From Bacteroidota bacterium (lineage in GTDB: Bacteria; Bacteroidota; Bacteroidia; Chitinophagales; Saprospiraceae): 34,975 nt of DNA. The notes beneath the pieces are model-generated. The model searched no databases. It saw only the letters and a list, made by a program, of their open reading frames with translations, and was not told where the DNA came from. This document shows, piece after piece, positions 25,638-33,260 of this stretch (its first letter is position 1; every line of letters begins with the position of its first letter). A program made the translations under genes and the position numbers. The stretch spans positions 1-34,975 of the forward strand of contig JAHEAQ010000052.1 in the NCBI GenBank assembly GCA_024642705.1, written 5' to 3'.

Positions 25638-25660
25638 ATTATGAAGCATGCATCAAAAAT

Positions 25661-27373
25661 TTACAATTTTCCTTCTTCTATTTGTTTTTGTGCATAATCA
25701 ACAGCCCTTGCGGTAAGTGCCATGTAGGTAATACTTGGATTTTGCGTAGCAGAACTTGTCATGCAAGAACCATCAGTTATAAATACATTTTTCACGTCAT
25801 GCATTTGATTCCATTTATTAAGAACACTTGTTTTGGGATCATTCCCCATTCTAGCAGTTCCCATTTCATGAATTGCTGCTCCAACAGCCGTTTCATTATT
25901 ATAGGAATAAATATTTTTGCATCCTGCTGCTTCAAGCATTTCTTCAGCACAGCGAACACCATCAATTCTTAATTTCCTTTCATTTTCTTTTAATGATGCA
26001 TCAAAAGTAATTATTGGCATCCCATGCTTATCTTTTTTATCAAAATTAAGCCACATTCTATTTTCATGATATGGCAAAAGTTCTCCAAAACAAGTCATAT
26101 TGATATTATATGATCCTGGGGTGAAAATAGAATCTTTTAAAGTTTTACCGACAACACCTTCAGGTATATTGTGCGTTCTTGAAGCTCCACCTTGATAACT
26201 AAACCCTCTCAAGTAATCTGATCGTCGACTTTCCTCATCAATGTTTCTGAATCTTGGAATATAAAATCCCAAGGGTTTACGACCTTTATAATAGGTATCT
26301 TCAAATCCAGGTAATGTACCGCCAGCGCCCATTCCATAATGGTGATCCATAAGATTATGCCCTAATTCACCGCTGCTATTACCTAAACCATCTGGAAATT
26401 CATCAGATCTGCTGTTCATTAAAATTGCTGTAGTTCCAATAGTACTAGCGTTGCAGAAAATTATTCTTGCATAAAATTCTAGTTCTTCTCCAGTATTGGC
26501 ATCCTTGATTCGCACACCTGTAGCTTTCCTTGATTTTCTGTCGAATAGGATTTCTTGAACAATACTATCAGCTCTCAAACTCAAATTTCCCGTTTCTGTA
26601 GCAACAGGAATTGTAGCTGATAGACTACTAAAATAACCTCCTAATGGACAACCTCGTACACAACGGTCTCTCGTCATACACTGACCTCTAAGGCCCAAAT
26701 GTATTTCAGATTTATATTCACTCAAATTTGCAACTCTTCCCGGTGTCACTACTCTGTCTGGATATTTTTTAAATACTTCTTCTCTTAAATGTTGTTCTGC
26801 ACAATTCAACTGAAACGGAGGTAAAAAAACTCCATCTGGAACTTGTTTTAATCCTTCTTTTTGACCACTCACACCTACAAAAGTTTCTACATAATTATAC
26901 CATGGCTCTATGTCCTTGTATCGAATTGGCCAATCAATTGCTATTCCTTCTTTCAAATTAGCTTCAAAATCAATATCGCTCCATCTATAGCAATGTTTTC
27001 CCCACATAATAGATCTTCCACCAACATGATGCCCTCTAATCCAATCAAATCTTGCCACTTCATCATATGGATATTCGTCGTCTTTATTAATCCAGTGTTT
27101 GTGATCTTCACGAACCCACCAGCTCAATCGATTCTGTTTGAAATAATGTGCCGCATTTTCTTCAGCAGTCACCATATTTTGATTAGAAAGGTCCCATGGG
27201 TCAAGTCCTGCGGTGGGATACTCTCCATGCTTTACCATTCTTCCTCTTTCCAACATTAAAGTTTTGTGGCCTTTTTTGCATAATTCCATTGCAGCATATC
27301 CACCACTTATTCCTGATCCTATTACTATAGCATCATAGGTTCTTTCTGCTGTTCCTTCTTGATTGAAACTCAT
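25661..27373 (-). CDS. GMC-family FAD oxidoreductase (large subunit of a gluconate-dehydrogenase-like enzyme)
   Basis: 570 residues from the ATG at 27371-27373, which overlaps the upstream stop codon (ATGA). The Rossmann motif GSGISGGYAA (G19, G21, G24) and E42 bind FAD. The active-site pair is H502 in HEMGTARMG and N545 in QNPSITYMAL. A cysteine-rich loop C232-x5-C238-x3-C242-P is present, as in several membrane-linked GMC dehydrogenases. Such flavoproteins oxidise a sugar, sugar acid or polyol; the substrate is not predictable. It has no signal peptide of its own. The translationally coupled subunit-3-like protein carries a Tat signal and could hitch-hike it across the membrane. No cytochrome subunit lies next to it, so the electron acceptor is elsewhere. 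Confidence 0.92.
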   Translation of the reverse strand: MSFNQEGTAERTYDAIVIGSGISGGYAAMELCKKGHKTLMLERGRMVKHGEYPTAGLDPWDLSNQNMVTAEENAAHYFKQNRLSWWVREDHKHWINKDDEYPYDEVARFDWIRGHHVGGRSIMWGKHCYRWSDIDFEANLKEGIAIDWPIRYKDIEPWYNYVETFVGVSGQKEGLKQVPDGVFLPPFQLNCAEQHLREEVFKKYPDRVVTPGRVANLSEYKSEIHLGLRGQCMTRDRCVRGCPLGGYFSSLSATIPVATETGNLSLRADSIVQEILFDRKSRKATGVRIKDANTGEELEFYARIIFCNASTIGTTAILMNSRSDEFPDGLGNSSGELGHNLMDHHYGMGAGGTLPGFEDTYYKGRKPLGFYIPRFRNIDEESRRSDYLRGFSYQGGASRTHNIPEGVVGKTLKDSIFTPGSYNINMTCFGELLPYHENRMWLNFDKKDKHGMPIITFDASLKENERKLRIDGVRCAEEMLEAAGCKNIYSYNNETAVGAAIHEMGTARMGNDPKTSVLNKWNQMHDVKNVFITDGSCMTSSATQNPSITYMALTARAVDYAQKQIEEGKL

Positions 27374-27945
27374 ATTGCCCATGCTTTTCCACCTACTTCT
27401 GATAACGGGATACAAGCTTGATAAGGTCCCGGAACCGGCAGGTAATTTAAAAAATTAGTTCCTATTTCTTTTGTGGAAAGATAATAAGCAACCGTTTGTT
27501 GTTTGAATGTTAAATATGCTGATTTAATATCTTTTAAATTGGCATCTTTTGATGAATCCAAACTTTGCAAAATTGAAAGTTTTTGGTCATCGCTCTCTTC
27601 TACAAAGCCTTTGGAAGAACCTTCTTGGTTAAGGTGACCATACAATAAGTCGAATCCTATTTGATAAGGTTTCTGAGATTCTTCGGGGTAAACTTTTCCA
27701 ACCATTTGATCAATAATTTGATGCACTCCAACCTCTGTAGCCGAAGGACTATCTGTTTTTGGCAATATTGTATCTACCATGGCTTGAACAAATTTGAATT
27801 GGTCATTATTGAAAAAAGTTGGGACATATTTGTCCGCTGCTGTTAAGTTTTCTGGACTACAACCGGAAAGAGACAAAACAATAGGTGCAGATAAAGTAGC
27901 ACCAGTAAATAAAGCTGTGTATTTTAGTACATCTCTTCTTTTCAT
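27370..27945 (-). CDS. Gluconate 2-dehydrogenase subunit 3-family protein, Tat-exported lipoprotein
   Basis: 191 residues. The N-terminus MKRRDVLKYTALFTGATLSA is a twin-arginine signal (R3-R4, hydrophobic stretch), ending in lipobox LSGC (C29). The mature part matches the family: KFVQAMVDTILPKTDSPSATEVGVHQIIDQMV near 50-80, and the C-terminal GTNFLNYLPVPGPYQACIPLSEVGGKAWAI. Subunit 3 forms a complex with a GMC flavoprotein and, in Erwinia-type enzymes, a cytochrome c. Its stop codon overlaps the GMC start by four bases (ATGA), so the two are translationally coupled. Being first in the operon and carrying the export signal, it probably chaperones and anchors the flavoprotein on the far side of the inner membrane. 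Confidence 0.92.
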   Translation of the reverse strand: MKRRDVLKYTALFTGATLSAPIVLSLSGCSPENLTAADKYVPTFFNNDQFKFVQAMVDTILPKTDSPSATEVGVHQIIDQMVGKVYPEESQKPYQIGFDLLYGHLNQEGSSKGFVEESDDQKLSILQSLDSSKDANLKDIKSAYLTFKQQTVAYYLSTKEIGTNFLNYLPVPGPYQACIPLSEVGGKAWAI

Positions 27946-28122
27946 TATTTTATTTTAGATGATAGACCTAAAACTAAGAAAGAATTATTGTTAAAGAAAG
28001 TATTGAGGATTTATTTTTTAATTCTAGAAATCGAAAACTAAACAGTTGGTTAATTAGCTATGTAAGTGTTTAAATGAGATTTGGAGAAGACTTTAGTAAT
28101 TATTATAATTATATTGCTTGAA

Positions 28123-28866
28123 TCAATCTTTATAGCCAATTGATTCAAGTAATTCAGGCAACTTGTTGGGGCTAACAGGAATTTCATTTTCTTCAATTTT
28201 AATTTGGTGGTTTCTAATGGATTCCACTTTATCGAGATTTACTATAAAAGATTTATGAACACGCATAAAATTACCTGATTGGACTTTATCTTCCATTGAT
28301 GCCAAAGTAGTTTTTGTAATTAGTCTTTTTTTATTATTTGTCAAGTAAATTTTCACATAATCCTTCATGCCTTCAATATAGTTTATTTCATTAATATTGA
28401 CTTTCACCAGTGAATATTCAACATTAATAAAAAAGAAACCATCATTTTCTTCTTTTACAGAAACTAAATTGTTGATTTTTAAACTATCCTGATGAATTTT
28501 AAGAGCCTTATTAACAGCTTTCATAAACCTTTCCATACTTAATGGTTTCATAAGGTAATCAATAGCTTCCAATTCATAACCTTCTAAAGCATACTGAGGA
28601 TAAGCAGTCACAAAAATTGACAATGGCTTTTTATCAAGACTGCTTAAAAACTTTGTTCCAATCAAACCAGGCATTTGGATATCTAGAAACATTAGATCGA
28701 TTTGATTATTTTGAAGCGCATCCATTGCTTCAAATGCATTTTTACAAGAAGCAACGTGCTTTAAGAAAGGAATTTGCTTTATATTTTCTTCTAGTAGCTT
28801 TCTAGCCATGTGTTCATCATCAACAACAAGACATTTTAGCAGAAGTTTTGGATTTTCTTTTGGCAT
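28123..28866 (-). CDS. LytTR-type response regulator
   Basis: 247 residues. A complete receiver domain (about 10-125) has acidic pair D16-D17, acceptor D62 in LMFLDIQMPG, T87 in FVTAYP and K107 in YLMKPLS. A LytTR DNA-binding domain fills about 140-245 (FFFINVEYSLVKVNINEINYIEGMKDYVKIYL, LASMEDKVQSGNFMRVHKSFIVNLDKVESI). LytTR regulators bind paired direct repeats about two helical turns apart. The start codon shares one base with the kinase stop (TAATG), so the pair is translationally coupled. Three CTAC elements with 21-base spacing upstream of the divergent beta-barrel gene (30010-30055) are candidate binding sites. Confidence 0.95.
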   Translation of the reverse strand: MPKENPKLLLKCLVVDDEHMARKLLEENIKQIPFLKHVASCKNAFEAMDALQNNQIDLMFLDIQMPGLIGTKFLSSLDKKPLSIFVTAYPQYALEGYELEAIDYLMKPLSMERFMKAVNKALKIHQDSLKINNLVSVKEENDGFFFINVEYSLVKVNINEINYIEGMKDYVKIYLTNNKKRLITKTTLASMEDKVQSGNFMRVHKSFIVNLDKVESIRNHQIKIEENEIPVSPNKLPELLESIGYKD

Positions 28867-29882
28867 TATGGAGTTAATGTTATTTCTAAATCTACCAGAT
28901 AAAATTCATCATTACTTTCTATTTTTAATAGGTGCTTTTTAGGATACAACAAATCTAATCGCCTTTTTACATTAACAAGACCAATGCCATGCTTGTCCCC
29001 ATTAGTTTCTTTATTTACTTCATGCTTGTTTTTAACTTTAAGTTTTAAAATCTTATTCAGTATTTCAATTTCTATTCCAATATAAGGTTCAATTAAAGCT
29101 CCAGTGCCATGTTTAAAAGCGTTTTCAACAAATGGGATGATAAGCATTGGTTCAATTACAAGACCAAAAGGTTCACCTTTTTGAGAATAGTCTATATGAA
29201 TGTCTTCTCCAAATCTAATTTTTTGAAGTTCTATGTAATTGTTCAAATATTTCAATTCCTTTTCAAGAGGTATAAAATTTTCATTAGAATTGTACAACAT
29301 GAATTGCATAATTTCTGACAATTTTATAGTCACATCTTCAGCATTTGGAGATTTAGATCTAATTAAGTATACTATACTGTTTAATGTGTTGAAAATAAAA
29401 TGAGGACTAATTTGAGATCTTAGAAAAGAGACTTCGGACTTTTTTCGTTCTTCAAATTCTTCCTTTTTTAGATTTTCTTGTTTTATGAAATAATTAATTA
29501 ATCCATATCCTGTACTTACAGCAGTCACTGTCAAAATTGATAAAAATGTTCTGAACCAATCCCAACTGTGTCTATTAGATCCTTCGACCAAAATGGGCTT
29601 AAGTATTACATGAGCAATGAGAAAAATAGCCATCATGATTAATAAAGCAGAAACATAATATCCAATGCCTTTTTTTGTTAATACTTTGTTTATTAATATT
29701 TCAGTATTTATAAAAAATAAAGGAATCAGTGATAAATTGATGGGTATCATTTTTATCATATACTTCCTCAAGCCTTCATTATCCACTGAAATTAAAAAAG
29801 GAAAGGCAAGCCACATTCCCCAAAATACAAATATGAAAAGAAGTTTAAAAAGTTGAGCTGAATTAATATTAAGTTTTTGCAT
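28866..29882 (-). CDS. LytS-type sensor histidine kinase
   Basis: 338 residues from the ATG at 29880-29882, preferred to an in-frame TTG three codons upstream. About four membrane helices occupy residues 10-135 with only short loops, so a large extracellular sensor is absent; the signal is probably sensed in or at the membrane. A short coiled segment (NLKKEEFEERKKSEVSFLRSQ) leads to the His_kinase domain with the phospho-acceptor H161 in ISPHFIFNTLNSI. The ATPase domain has the N-box PFVENAFKHG and the G-box HGIGLVNVKRRL. It would phosphorylate the coupled LytTR regulator downstream. Such pairs are common in Bacteroidota and their signals are mostly unknown. Confidence 0.93.
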   Translation of the reverse strand: MQKLNINSAQLFKLLFIFVFWGMWLAFPFLISVDNEGLRKYMIKMIPINLSLIPLFFINTEILINKVLTKKGIGYYVSALLIMMAIFLIAHVILKPILVEGSNRHSWDWFRTFLSILTVTAVSTGYGLINYFIKQENLKKEEFEERKKSEVSFLRSQISPHFIFNTLNSIVYLIRSKSPNAEDVTIKLSEIMQFMLYNSNENFIPLEKELKYLNNYIELQKIRFGEDIHIDYSQKGEPFGLVIEPMLIIPFVENAFKHGTGALIEPYIGIEIEILNKILKLKVKNKHEVNKETNGDKHGIGLVNVKRRLDLLYPKKHLLKIESNDEFYLVDLEITLTP

Positions 29883-30009
29883 TCTTATCAATTATGAAAC
29901 CTATCAATATTTTGAATAAAGATAGCATACCATATTGAATACCTTATATGAAAGTAGATAAAATAGGGAATTGTGGTGATAAGAACCCGAATTGTTTCAA
30001 TTTATTGAA

Positions 30010-30056
30010 CTACAAATTATGGGATTTCATCTACTCAATTTTGATAATGGTCTACT
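30010..30056 (+). promoter_or_regulatory. Three CTAC direct repeats, 21-base period: candidate LytTR sites
   Basis: Cores at 30010-30013 (AACTACAA), 30031-30034 (ATCTACTC) and 30052-30055 (GTCTACTA), exactly 21 bases apart. A period of 21 matches known LytTR operators such as that of E. coli YpdB. The last copy lies about 20 bases before the weak -7 box, suited to activation of the beta-barrel gene. Only four bases are shared by all three copies. Confidence 0.4.
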
Positions 30057-30073
30057 AGCCAAAACTTAATCGA

Positions 30074-30081
30074 TAGTTTCG
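30074..30081 (+). promoter_or_regulatory. Weak -7 box of the beta-barrel gene
   Basis: TAGTTTCG, one base off TAnnTTTG, 66 bases before the ATG. No TTG at the normal -33 distance, consistent with a promoter that needs an activator. Confidence 0.3.
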
Positions 30082-30147
30082 CGTTTATTTGTGGAAGATT
30101 TAAATATTAAACCAAAAAGTTAATTGTCAATTAAATTAAATAAAGCA

Positions 30148-32772
30148 ATGAAATTAAAAAGTTATTTATTAGCAGTTTGTGTCGCAGTTGCAACAAGCTC
30201 ATTATTAAGTCAACCTGGAATGGGGGGAAGACCAAATATGGGTGGAATGAAAATGGGACATTTTTATGGGAAAGTTGTAGATGGTGAAGGCAAAGGATTA
30301 GGATATGCAACTGTTACATTGACGGGCATGGTGATGGATACTGTTTCCAAAACAATGAAAGAAAGTCTAATTGATGGTCAAATTACCGATGATAACGGTG
30401 ATTTTAGCCTGGAAAAACTTCCTGTTTTTGGAAATTTTACTTTGAAAATTTCATATTTAGGGTTCAATGAAATCTCACAAGTTGTTACTTTTGGCTTGAC
30501 ACCTGAGAAAATGGCAGAGATGCGTAAAGCTGGTGGAAGTGCACCAGGAGGTGCTGGTGGAGGAGGCTTTAAAATGCCCGAAGGTATGAATTTTGATATT
30601 GATTTAGGAAATATTTCAATGGTTGAAAATGGAGCTGTATTAGATGAAGTAGTGGTTTCAGGACAAAAAACAAATATGGTAATAGCTCTTGATAAAAAGA
30701 TATTTAGAGTAGATCAAGATGTGACAGCAAGGGGAGGAACAGCAGAAGATGCCTTGAGAAATGTACCAAGTTTATCTGTAGATCTTGATGGTAATGTTTC
30801 TTTGAGAAATGGTTCTCCGCAGATTTTTATTGATGGTAGACCTACAACGCTTACATTGAATCAAATTCCAGCTGATGATATTGAAAGTGTAGAATTGATT
30901 ACAAATCCTTCTGCAAAATATGATGCATCGGGAGGTCAGTCAGGAATTGTAAATATAGTTCTTAAGAAAAATCAGAAAATCGGATACAATGGAATGTTAA
31001 TGGCAGGTTTGGATTCCCAATTAGGAACCAATTTGGGTGGTAATATAAACTTGAAAGAAGGAAAAATAAATATATTCTTAAATGGTTTTGCAAATGCACG
31101 TAGAGGAGACAATTTCAATAATACAGATAGACTTAATTTATATGGTTCTCCTCAAACAAGAGTTATTCAGAGTGGAGTAGGGGAATCACAAGGTAGTTTT
31201 GCGAATATAAGAGGGGGATTCGATTATTTTATTGATAATAGAAACACTATAACCTTCCAAGGATCATTCATGAGAGGATTATTTGGAGGACCCCAAGATC
31301 TGACAGTAAGAACCGACTCATTATTTTCAACTGGAACAACTTTCAGCCAATATAACAGGACTACAGATAGTGATCGAGTTTTCAAAAACGTTGGGGGATC
31401 AGTACTTTTCAAGCATTTATTTGTTAAAAAAGGACGTGAACTTACTGCTGATCTAAATATAAATAGCATTTCTTTTGAAAATGATGGTTTATTTGTAACA
31501 AATTATACTACTTCTGATAGAACTAGCTCTCAAAGACAATCTGGTCTTGGGGGAACAAATATGTTTACTTTTCAATCTGATTATGTGGATCCTTTAACAC
31601 CAACTATAAAATTAGAATCTGGTGTAAGTGTCTCCGTAAGACAAGTGGACAATAATAACTATAATTACTTGTTGAATAATACCACTTCAAGTTGGGATCA
31701 AATAAAAACATTCGCCGATGAATATGGATTTTCTGATAATGTTGCTGCAGCCTACTCCACAGTAAGTCAAACCTTAGGACAATGGAGTTACCAATTAGGC
31801 TTAAGAGCTGAAAGTAGCTTTTACCAAGGAGAATTAGGAAATGGGGAGACTTTTTCAAATCAATATCCTATAAGTCTTTTTCCAAGTTTGTTTATTACCA
31901 AACAACTTAATGAAGAAGATAATATACAGTTCTCAGTTTCAAGGAGAATCAAAAGACCAAATTTCTTCCAATTGATACCATTTACAGATTTTTCAGATAC
32001 TTTAAATTTAAGACGTGGTAATCCAAACTTAATTCCTGAATTCACTAATTCTGTAGAATTATCATACCAAAATATTATAAACCAAAATCATAATATTCTT
32101 GCTACTTTATATTACAAGCAAGCAAAAAATTTGATTACTTCTTATCAGATTGTAGACATTGATCCTATTACAGGAAGAAATTTAATTATCTCTACATTTG
32201 CGAATTCAAATCTTTCCTACGCTTATGGTCTTGAATTGACTGTTAGAAATGAAATTGGTAAGAAAGTAAGTTTATCTTCAAATATGAATTTTTATAATTC
32301 TCGTGTAGATGCTTCAAATGTTGAATCCAGCTTGGTAAATGACCAATTTACTTGGTTTATTAAAGAAAATTTTTCTTTTGTTCTTCCAAAAAACTTTAGA
32401 CTTCAACTTTCTGGACAATATCAAAGTAGGACAGCTTATACTTTAAGTAGTGGCGAAAGATGGGGCCATGGAGGTGGTGGAAACTCTGCTCAAGGATATG
32501 CTACTCCAGTTTGGTATGTAGACGCTGGCTTAAGCAAATCGTTTTTGAAAAACAAATTAACAGCCTCATTGAATATTTCTGATATTTTCGGAAGTAGAAT
32601 TAATGGGTCTTATTCAGAGTCACCATTATTTATTCAAACTTCTGAAAGATATAGAAACTTTAGAGTTGTTAGATTAAACATGTCCTACAGATTTGGGAAA
32701 ATGGATACATCATTGTTCAGAAGAAAAAATATGAATTCAAATGATGCTGGTTCAGATATGATGGGAGGTTGA
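30148..32772 (+). CDS. Outer-membrane beta-barrel protein with carboxypeptidase-regulatory-like N-terminus
   Basis: 874 residues from the ATG at 30148, preferred to an in-frame TTG eight codons earlier because the signal peptide (MKLKSYLLAVCVAVATSSL) then starts normally. A CarboxypepD_reg-like beta domain (about 35-125: GKVVDGEGKGLGYATVTLTG, GDFSLEKLPVFGNFTLKISY) is followed by a plug-like region (LDEVVVSGQK, EDALRNVPSLSVDLDGNVSL, SPQIFIDGRPTTL, NPSAKYDASGGQSGIVNIVLKK). An outer-membrane barrel of the OMP_b-brl_3 type runs to the end. Met/Gly-rich stretches lie after the signal peptide, at about residues 135-155 and at the C-terminus. The cargo or role is unknown: TonB-linked uptake, or an envelope function. 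It is divergent from a LytS/LytTR pair, a likely regulator. Confidence 0.88.
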   Translation: MKLKSYLLAVCVAVATSSLLSQPGMGGRPNMGGMKMGHFYGKVVDGEGKGLGYATVTLTGMVMDTVSKTMKESLIDGQITDDNGDFSLEKLPVFGNFTLKISYLGFNEISQVVTFGLTPEKMAEMRKAGGSAPGGAGGGGFKMPEGMNFDIDLGNISMVENGAVLDEVVVSGQKTNMVIALDKKIFRVDQDVTARGGTAEDALRNVPSLSVDLDGNVSLRNGSPQIFIDGRPTTLTLNQIPADDIESVELITNPSAKYDASGGQSGIVNIVLKKNQKIGYNGMLMAGLDSQLGTNLGGNINLKEGKINIFLNGFANARRGDNFNNTDRLNLYGSPQTRVIQSGVGESQGSFANIRGGFDYFIDNRNTITFQGSFMRGLFGGPQDLTVRTDSLFSTGTTFSQYNRTTDSDRVFKNVGGSVLFKHLFVKKGRELTADLNINSISFENDGLFVTNYTTSDRTSSQRQSGLGGTNMFTFQSDYVDPLTPTIKLESGVSVSVRQVDNNNYNYLLNNTTSSWDQIKTFADEYGFSDNVAAAYSTVSQTLGQWSYQLGLRAESSFYQGELGNGETFSNQYPISLFPSLFITKQLNEEDNIQFSVSRRIKRPNFFQLIPFTDFSDTLNLRRGNPNLIPEFTNSVELSYQNIINQNHNILATLYYKQAKNLITSYQIVDIDPITGRNLIISTFANSNLSYAYGLELTVRNEIGKKVSLSSNMNFYNSRVDASNVESSLVNDQFTWFIKENFSFVLPKNFRLQLSGQYQSRTAYTLSSGERWGHGGGGNSAQGYATPVWYVDAGLSKSFLKNKLTASLNISDIFGSRINGSYSESPLFIQTSERYRNFRVVRLNMSYRFGKMDTSLFRRKNMNSNDAGSDMMGG

Positions 32773-32809
32773 TAAAATTAAAAGTTAGGTTTAAGCAAAA
32801 TAGTATTAT

Positions 32810-32844
32810 AAAAGCGGAGAAAGTAAAATTTTTCCGCTTTTTTT
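32810..32844 (+). terminator. Strong terminator of the beta-barrel gene
   Basis: Nine-base core stem AAAAGCGGA/TCCGCTTTT (32810-32818 with 32833-32841), extendable by four pairs, with a T-run continuing to 32844. Confidence 0.8.
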
Positions 32845-33260
32845 ATTGGCAGGTTAAATGGATGATATTTGTAAATGAACCGAATAATAGTCGGTTATTC
32901 TTATCAAATTTTATATCCATAATTCACATTATTTAAAACGAAACAGTACGAGAAGGTTTTATTAATTTAGTTTTGCTACTAGAATTGCAGCAAAGTAAAT
33001 CCATTTACAAAGAATACATTTTTTTAAAAACGAACTATACCATCCTGCTTAATTCACCAAAATTCACAAAATAATTTATTGAATGGTTTCATTGATTGGG
33101 GCTTAGCTAATTAGAATGGGGGTGAAGATTTCACTCTGATAAGAAGGAACTTCAACCAACGGCTTGTAGCTTCTTCACTTTTAAGTACTTCTGGTGGCAT
33201 AAAAGCATAACAATCAGTTATGGTTTGTTGGGTATTCTACTCGATTGGCGAAAGTGCTTT
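32845..33260. other. 416-base region without a recognised gene
   Basis: Between the beta-barrel terminator and the GH63-like stop. There is a small imperfect hairpin near 32880 (AACCGA/TCGGTT). Near 33110-33230 on the minus strand a protein-like stretch (CYAFMPPEVLKSEEATSRWL in one frame, PLVEVPSYQSEIFTP in another) hints at a frameshifted gene fragment, but I cannot assign it. Confidence 0.35.

Larger units (their letters stand above)
25156..25660. other. 505-base region between regulator and GMC genes
   Basis: Contains a degraded isochorismatase-like frame (25270-25542, minus strand) and the GMC terminator (25596-25637). The remaining AT-rich part next to the regulator start (25156-25269) is probably its promoter region, though no TAnnTTTG box was found. 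Confidence 0.5.
29883..30147. other. Regulatory region between the LytS/LytTR pair and the beta-barrel gene
   Basis: 265 bases shared by divergent genes. It holds three CTAC elements in 21-base phase (30010, 30031, 30052), a reverse-oriented AGTAGAT copy at 29953-29959 and a weak -7 box at 30074. No open frame of interest. Confidence 0.5.

Noticed and set aside
30021-30030. GGGATTTCAT, close to the E. coli YpdB half-site
   Set aside because: It occurs once, not as a 21-base-spaced pair, so the resemblance is probably chance.
33110-33260. Possible insertion-sequence end or transposase fragment (LSPIE near the GH63-like stop)
   Set aside because: Only five residues resemble a transposase ending, a stop follows at once, and no inverted repeats or target duplication were seen.
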